DNA of 35,627 nt from the NCBI GenBank assembly GCA_946625125.1, contig CAMOSU010000010.1:1-35627 (forward strand). The letters are read 5' to 3'. Under the pieces are notes generated by a model, which searched no databases, was not told the DNA's origin, and saw only the letters and a list, made by a program, of their open reading frames with translations. The stretch comes from an uncultured Clostridia bacterium (GTDB lineage Bacteria > Bacillota > Clostridia > Oscillospirales > Oscillospiraceae). This document shows positions 31,780-35,627 of the stretch, in pieces; within the stretch, counting starts at the first letter, position 1; each line of letters begins with the position of its first letter. Made by a program: the position numbers and the translations under genes.

Positions 31780-33177
31780 ATGGATTGTGAACTGATCCGA
31801 CAAGCTGCCGAGGGATACAAGCAGGACATGTCCCGTTTCCTCCGGGACATGATTGCCATTCCCTCCGAGTCCTGCGAGGAGGAAGGGGTGGCAAAGCGCA
31901 TTGCCGCCGAGCTGACAAAGCTGGGCTATGACAAGGTGGAATATGACAAGCTGGGCAACGTCATTGGCTGGATGGGTCAGGGCGACAAAATCATTGCCAT
32001 TGACTCCCACATCGACACCGTTGGCGTCGGCAACCGGGCCAACTGGGAGGCCGATCCCTACCAAGGCTACGAAACCGACACCCTCATCTACGGCCGGGGC
32101 GGCTCCGATCAGGAGGGCGGCATGGCCGCCGCAGCCTACGGCGTGAAGATTATGAAGGACCTGAATCTCATTCCCGCCGGATACCGGATCATGGTGGTGG
32201 GCTCCGTTCAGGAGGAGGACTGCGACGGCATGTGCTGGCAGTCCATTGTCAACGAGTATTTCCAGGGTCCCGAGGACGCCCGGAGCAAGATTGAATTCGT
32301 CATCTCCACCGAGCCCACCGACGGGGGCATCTACCGGGGCCACCGGGGCCGCATGGAGATTCGGGTGGATGTCCACGGGGTAAGCTGTCACGGCTCCGCC
32401 CCGGAGCGGGGGGACAACGCCATTCACAAAATGGCGGAGATTCTGCTGAACGTCCGGGATCTCAACGAGAACGACGCCGGAGACGACAAGCAGATCAAGG
32501 GCCTTGTGAAGATGCTGGACCCCAAGTACAATCCCGAGCACTATGAGGACGCCCGTTTCCTGGGCCGGGGGACCTGCACCACCAGCCAGATCTTCTACAC
32601 CTCCCCCAGCCGCTGCGCCGTGGCGGACTCCTGCTCCATCTCCATCGACCGCCGCATGACCGCGGGGGAGACCTACCAGTCCTGCCTGAAGGAAATCGAG
32701 GAGCTGCCCGCCGTGCGGAAATACGCCAAGGACGTGAAGGTCTCCATGTATATGTATGACCGGCCCTCCTGGACCGGCCACGTCTACGAGACCGAGGCCT
32801 TCTTCCCCACCTGGATCAACAAGGAGAGCGCCCCCCACGTCCAGGCCCTGGTGGACGCCCACCGCGCCCTTTGGGGAGAGACCCGGCTCTGGGCTGACGA
32901 AACTGCCCGCTCCAAGCGGGAGGGCCGCCCCCTGACGGACAAGTGGACCTTCTCCACCAACGGCGTCTCCATCCAGGGGCGCTACGGCATCCCCTGCGTG
33001 GGCTTCGGCCCCGGCGCGGAGAGCCAGGCCCACGCCCCCAACGAGATCACCTGGAAGCAGGACCTGGTGGTCTGCGCCGCCCTCTACGCCGCGGTACCCA
33101 TGCTCTACAAGCCCGAAAACAAGGACGGCTCCGCCACCAGCTTCCGCCAGGAGCTGACTGGGAATGACATCAGATAA
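31780..33177 (+). CDS. ygeY: YgeY family M20 metallohydrolase
   Basis: This 465-residue dinuclear-zinc hydrolase of the M20/ArgE-DapE family belongs to the group annotated as selenium-metabolism-linked YgeY. Metal ligands are visible as H77 (DSHIDTV), D110 ([10 protein letters not shown]), E145-E146 (SVQEEDCDG) and a C-terminal histidine in [11 protein letters not shown]. The start at 31780 has GGAGG 6 nt upstream; an upstream ATG at 31750 lacks a site. It is longer than E. coli YgeY (about 400 residues). It is the first gene of an operon with ygeW 12 bp downstream. A peptidase, deacylase or carbamoyl-amino-acid amidohydrolase activity is plausible; the substrate is unknown. Confidence 0.85.
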   Translation: MDCELIRQAAEGYKQDMSRFLRDMIAIPSESCEEEGVAKRIAAELTKLGYDKVEYDKLGNVIGWMGQGDKIIAIDSHIDTVGVGNRANWEADPYQGYETDTLIYGRGGSDQEGGMAAAAYGVKIMKDLNLIPAGYRIMVVGSVQEEDCDGMCWQSIVNEYFQGPEDARSKIEFVISTEPTDGGIYRGHRGRMEIRVDVHGVSCHGSAPERGDNAIHKMAEILLNVRDLNENDAGDDKQIKGLVKMLDPKYNPEHYEDARFLGRGTCTTSQIFYTSPSRCAVADSCSISIDRRMTAGETYQSCLKEIEELPAVRKYAKDVKVSMYMYDRPSWTGHVYETEAFFPTWINKESAPHVQALVDAHRALWGETRLWADETARSKREGRPLTDKWTFSTNGVSIQGRYGIPCVGFGPGAESQAHAPNEITWKQDLVVCAALYAAVPMLYKPENKDGSATSFRQELTGNDIR

Positions 33178-33189
33178 GGGAGGATCGAC

Positions 33190-34383
33190 ATGAGCAAAGC
33201 CTTTGAACTGGCCCGGCGCCTGGAAACGCTGCACATCAAGAACATGTACAAGCAGGACTTCTACTGGACCTGGGACAAGACGGACGATGAAATAGCCGCC
33301 GTCTTCGCGGTGGCCGACGCCCTGCGGGATCTGCGGGAGCGCAACAAATCCACCCGAATCTTCAATTCCGGCCTGGGCATTTCCCTGTTCCGGGACAACT
33401 CCACCCGGACCCGCTTCTCCTTCGCCTCCGCCTGCAATCTGCTGGGTCTGGAGGAGCAGGTGCTGGACGAGAAGAAATCCCAGATCGCCCACGGCGAAAC
33501 CGTGCGGGAGACCGCCAACATGGTCTCCTTCATGGCCGACGTCATCGGCATCCGGGACGATATGTACATTCACCAGGGCCACGAATACCAGAAGACCTTT
33601 ATGGACGCCCTGGACGAGGGCTTCCGGGAGGGCATTCTGGAGCAGCGGCCTACCCTGGTAAATCTCCAGTGCGACGTGGACCACCCCACTCAATGTATGG
33701 CGGACATGCTGCATGTGATCCACCACTTCGGCGGTGTGGAAAATCTGAAGGGGAAAAAGGTGGCTATGACCTGGGCCTACTCTCCCAGCTACGGCAAGCC
33801 CCTTTCGGTGCCTCAGGGCGTCATCGGCCTGTTCACCCGCTTCGGCATGGACGTGGTGCTGGCTCACCCCGAGGGCTACGACGTCTTCCCCCAGGTGGAG
33901 GACATTGCCCGGAAGAATTGCCGGACCTACGGCTCCAGCTTCACCAAGACCCACAGCATGGCCGAGGCCTTCCGGGACGCGGACATTGTATACCCCAAGT
34001 CCTGGGCGCCCTTTGCCGCCATGGAGGAGCGCTCCGCGCTGTACAGCAAGGGAGACCAGGCGGGCATTGACGAGCTGGAGCAGCGGCTGCTGGCCCAGAA
34101 CGCCGCCCACAAGGACTGGAGCTGCACCGAGGAGATGATGAAGCTCACCAAGGAGGGCAAGGCCCTCTACCTCCACTGCCTGCCTGCGGACATCTCGGGC
34201 CTGAGCTGCCCCGAGGGCGAGGTGGACAACTCCGTCTTCGACCGCTATCTGGTTCCGCTCTATAAGCAGGCCAGCTTCAAGCCCTACATCATTGCAGCCA
34301 TGATCTTCCTGGCCCAGGTGCGGGACCCCGTTCACGCCCTCATGGCTATGGACGCCGGAACCGACAAACGGAAGATCTTTTGA
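33190..34383 (+). CDS. ygeW: Knotted carbamoyltransferase YgeW
   Basis: This 397-residue aspartate/ornithine carbamoyltransferase-family protein has the carbamoyl-phosphate motif STRTR (71-75) in SLFRDNSTRTRFSFASACNLLG and HCLPAD (329-334). Insertions match the knotted YgeW group rather than OTC or ATC. GGAGG lies 7 nt before the ATG. Its position between ygeY and arcC fits running in reverse, cleaving a carbamoylated amino compound to carbamoyl phosphate. The physiological substrate of YgeW is not firmly established, and links to anaerobic purine breakdown rest on gene neighbourhood. Confidence 0.92.
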   Translation: MSKAFELARRLETLHIKNMYKQDFYWTWDKTDDEIAAVFAVADALRDLRERNKSTRIFNSGLGISLFRDNSTRTRFSFASACNLLGLEEQVLDEKKSQIAHGETVRETANMVSFMADVIGIRDDMYIHQGHEYQKTFMDALDEGFREGILEQRPTLVNLQCDVDHPTQCMADMLHVIHHFGGVENLKGKKVAMTWAYSPSYGKPLSVPQGVIGLFTRFGMDVVLAHPEGYDVFPQVEDIARKNCRTYGSSFTKTHSMAEAFRDADIVYPKSWAPFAAMEERSALYSKGDQAGIDELEQRLLAQNAAHKDWSCTEEMMKLTKEGKALYLHCLPADISGLSCPEGEVDNSVFDRYLVPLYKQASFKPYIIAAMIFLAQVRDPVHALMAMDAGTDKRKIF

Positions 34384-34393
34384 TCCGAAAAAA

Positions 34394-34460
34394 GTAACAA
34401 GTAATCCGTAACAAGTTTCCTGTTATTGATCCCCTATACTTATTACCCATTACTTCTTAC
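34394..34460. repeat. AT-rich palindromic repeat between ygeW and arcC
   Basis: GTAACAAGTAATCCGTAAC (34394 onward) is matched on the other strand by GTAAGAAGTAATGGGTAAT (34460 downward), with about 18 of 23 paired positions identical. Its low G+C contrasts with neighbouring genes. The hairpin could weaken read-through to arcC or protect mRNA. Confidence 0.65.
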
Positions 34461-34500
34461 CTGATAAACAATGCGACATAAAAAAGGAGAATCAATCTTT

Positions 34501-35430
34501 ATGGCAAAGCGCATCGTCATCGCCCTCGGCGGCAACGCCCTTGGCAATACCCCCTATGAGCAGCTCAAGCTCGTCGAAGAGACTGCCAAACCCATCGTGG
34601 ATCTCATCGCCCAGGGCAACGAGGTCATCATCGCCCATGGCAACGGCCCCCAGGTGGGCATGATCAACCTGGGTATGGGTACCGCCGCCGAGGCGAAGGC
34701 CATCAAGTCCGACATGCCCTTCCCCGAGTGCGGCGCCATGAGTCAGGGCTACATCGGCTACCATCTGCAGAACGCCATCGGCAATGAGCTCAGCGCCCGG
34801 GGCATTCAGAAGGATGTGGCCACCATCGTCACCCAGGTCCTGGTGGACGAGGCCGACCCCGCCTTCCAACATCCCACCAAGCCCATCGGCGCCTTCTATG
34901 ACAAGGAGACCGCCGAACGCATTGCCGCTGAGAAGGGCTACACCATGGTGGAGGACGCGGGCCGGGGCTATCGCCAGGTGGTCCCCTCCCCCAAGCCGGT
35001 GGACGTGATCGAGAAGAACATGGTGAACGCACTGGTGGATCAGGGCTTTGTCGTCATCACCGTGGGCGGCGGCGGCATTCCCGTCATCCGCAAGGACGGC
35101 AAGCTCGTGGGTACCCCCGCGGTCATCGACAAGGACTTCGCCTCCGCCAAGCTGGCGGAGCTGGTCCATGCTGACGCACTGGTGATTTTGACCGCCGTGG
35201 ACCGGGTCTGCATCAACTGGGGCAAGCCCGACCAGAAGTCCCTGGATGAAATGACCGTGGAAGAGGCCGAACGGTACTGCGGCGAGGGCCACTTCGCCCC
35301 CGGCTCCATGCTCCCCAAGGTCAAGGCGGCCATCTCCTTTGCCCGGACCGGCGGAGAGGCCATCATCGCCTCCCTGGAGAACGCCGGCAAAGCCGTCCGC
35401 GGCGAGAGCGGCACCGTGGTTCACAGATAA
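34501..35430 (+). CDS. arcC: Carbamate kinase
   Basis: Carbamate kinase makes ATP from carbamoyl phosphate and ADP, releasing carbamate (then ammonia and CO2). The 309-residue protein matches the family length and shows the amino-acid-kinase motifs: IALGGNALG, IIAHGNGPQVG, TVGGGGIPVI, ATP-site TAVDRVCINWGKPDQKSL and the C-terminal SMLPKVKAAISF. The ATG at 34501 has AAGGAG 11 nt upstream; an in-frame ATG at 34471 has no ribosome site. It is the terminal gene of the ygeY-ygeW-arcC operon and would provide its energy yield. A strong terminator follows. Confidence 0.96.
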   Translation: MAKRIVIALGGNALGNTPYEQLKLVEETAKPIVDLIAQGNEVIIAHGNGPQVGMINLGMGTAAEAKAIKSDMPFPECGAMSQGYIGYHLQNAIGNELSARGIQKDVATIVTQVLVDEADPAFQHPTKPIGAFYDKETAERIAAEKGYTMVEDAGRGYRQVVPSPKPVDVIEKNMVNALVDQGFVVITVGGGGIPVIRKDGKLVGTPAVIDKDFASAKLAELVHADALVILTAVDRVCINWGKPDQKSLDEMTVEEAERYCGEGHFAPGSMLPKVKAAISFARTGGEAIIASLENAGKAVRGESGTVVHR

Positions 35431-35444
35431 CAGGTAAAAGGAAT

Positions 35445-35496
35445 AAGGAAGAAGCAAGCGCCTGAATCCCTCCGGCTCTTGCTTCTTCCTTTTTTA
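35445..35496 (+). terminator. Intrinsic terminator after arcC
   Basis: AAGGAAGAAGCAAG (35445-35458) pairs perfectly with CTTGCTTCTTCCTT (35478-35491), a 14-bp stem with a 19-nt loop, followed by TTTTTAT. Confidence 0.93.
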
Positions 35497-35550
35497 TCGG
35501 CATTCGCCCCCGGGCATTCTCCTCGTCGCAGGAGGAGCTTGCGGTAAGGC

Positions 35551-35627
35551 AAATCGGGGTTTTTGGAGCTGCCTCCGCAAAACCTCCCCTGCTTGCAGGG
35601 GAGGTGCCCCAGTGCGCGCACTGGGGC
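35551..35627. repeat. Repeat-rich window end: half repeat plus two perfect hairpins
   Basis: AAATCGGGGTTTTTGGAGCT (35551 onward, with GCCTCCGCAA) is a reverse-oriented half copy of the repeat at 16481. It is followed by CCTCCCCTGC-tt-GCAGGGGAGG (35583-35604) and a perfect 22-bp palindrome, GCCCCAGTGCG with its complement (35606-35627), cut by the window end. Another nested insertion, as at 15318-15439, is likely. No gene is visible after 35430. Confidence 0.75.

Noticed and set aside
31759-34335. 858-codon minus-strand open frame opposite ygeY and ygeW
   Set aside because: Antisense shadow of two well-identified genes; composition is biased and no motif is present.
35421-35621. Small minus-strand open frame at the window end
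   Set aside because: It covers the arcC terminator and palindromic repeats and has no ribosome site.
1-35627. tRNA or rRNA genes, prophage or integrase
   Set aside because: No GGTTCRA-type T-loop with acceptor pairing, no rRNA-like stretches and no phage or recombinase proteins were recognised.

Overview
The window looks like a chromosomal segment from a G+C-rich gut Clostridia member, most likely Oscillospiraceae (Oscillibacter/Flavonifractor-like). Supporting signs are strong AAGGAG-type ribosome binding sites, a Firmicute gene repertoire (WhiA, ECF sigma with a DUF4179 partner, S-layer-homology protein, LTA-synthase-like enzyme, DUF1385 protein), strongly C/G-ending codons and a high density of short palindromic intergenic repeats. 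The assignment is inferred from gene content; no rRNA, tRNA, CRISPR array, phage gene or transposase gene was found.

Layout. Positions 230-9693 (minus strand) form a gene train read right to left: a secreted lipoprotein, an OmpR/PhoB response regulator and its histidine kinase, a DUF1385 membrane protein, prmC, recA, recX, rimO and pgsA. Positions 9844-16340 (minus) hold murB, a fusion of the RapZ C-terminal domain to a Nudix hydrolase, whiA and dnaE. A plus-strand island at 16542-18903 carries a 23S/16S-type pseudouridine synthase, an ECF sigma factor and its membrane partner. Positions 18957-27414 (minus) hold an LTA-synthase-like enzyme, murA, a NOL1/NOP2/Sun rRNA methyltransferase, an HtrA protease and threonine synthase. 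An S-layer-homology protein (27819-29987) follows. The right end is a divergent catabolic locus: a PLP enzyme on the minus strand (30133-31605) facing ygeY, ygeW and arcC on the plus strand (31780-35430).

How the genes work together. The left two thirds is mostly housekeeping: DNA repair and replication, translation-factor and ribosome modification, phospholipid and peptidoglycan precursor synthesis. The right end looks like a carbamoyl-amino-acid or purine-derived nitrogen catabolism module. In it a carbamoyltransferase (YgeW) would yield carbamoyl phosphate, carbamate kinase would make ATP from it, and YgeY plus a PLP lyase-like enzyme would process the amino-acid backbone.

Most interesting signals. 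(1) A RapZ C-terminal domain fused to a canonical Nudix hydrolase between murB and whiA, where a full-length RapZ, a separate Nudix protein and YvcK/GlmR would normally sit. (2) The ygeY-ygeW-arcC locus paired with an unusual 490-residue PLP enzyme in place of the classical YgeX. (3) Several families of palindromic repeats, some nested in one another, some sitting exactly on stop codons and some inserted in frame into dnaE and the rRNA methyltransferase gene. (4) A shared TGTGn extension upstream of the -10 box at almost every promoter that can be recognised.
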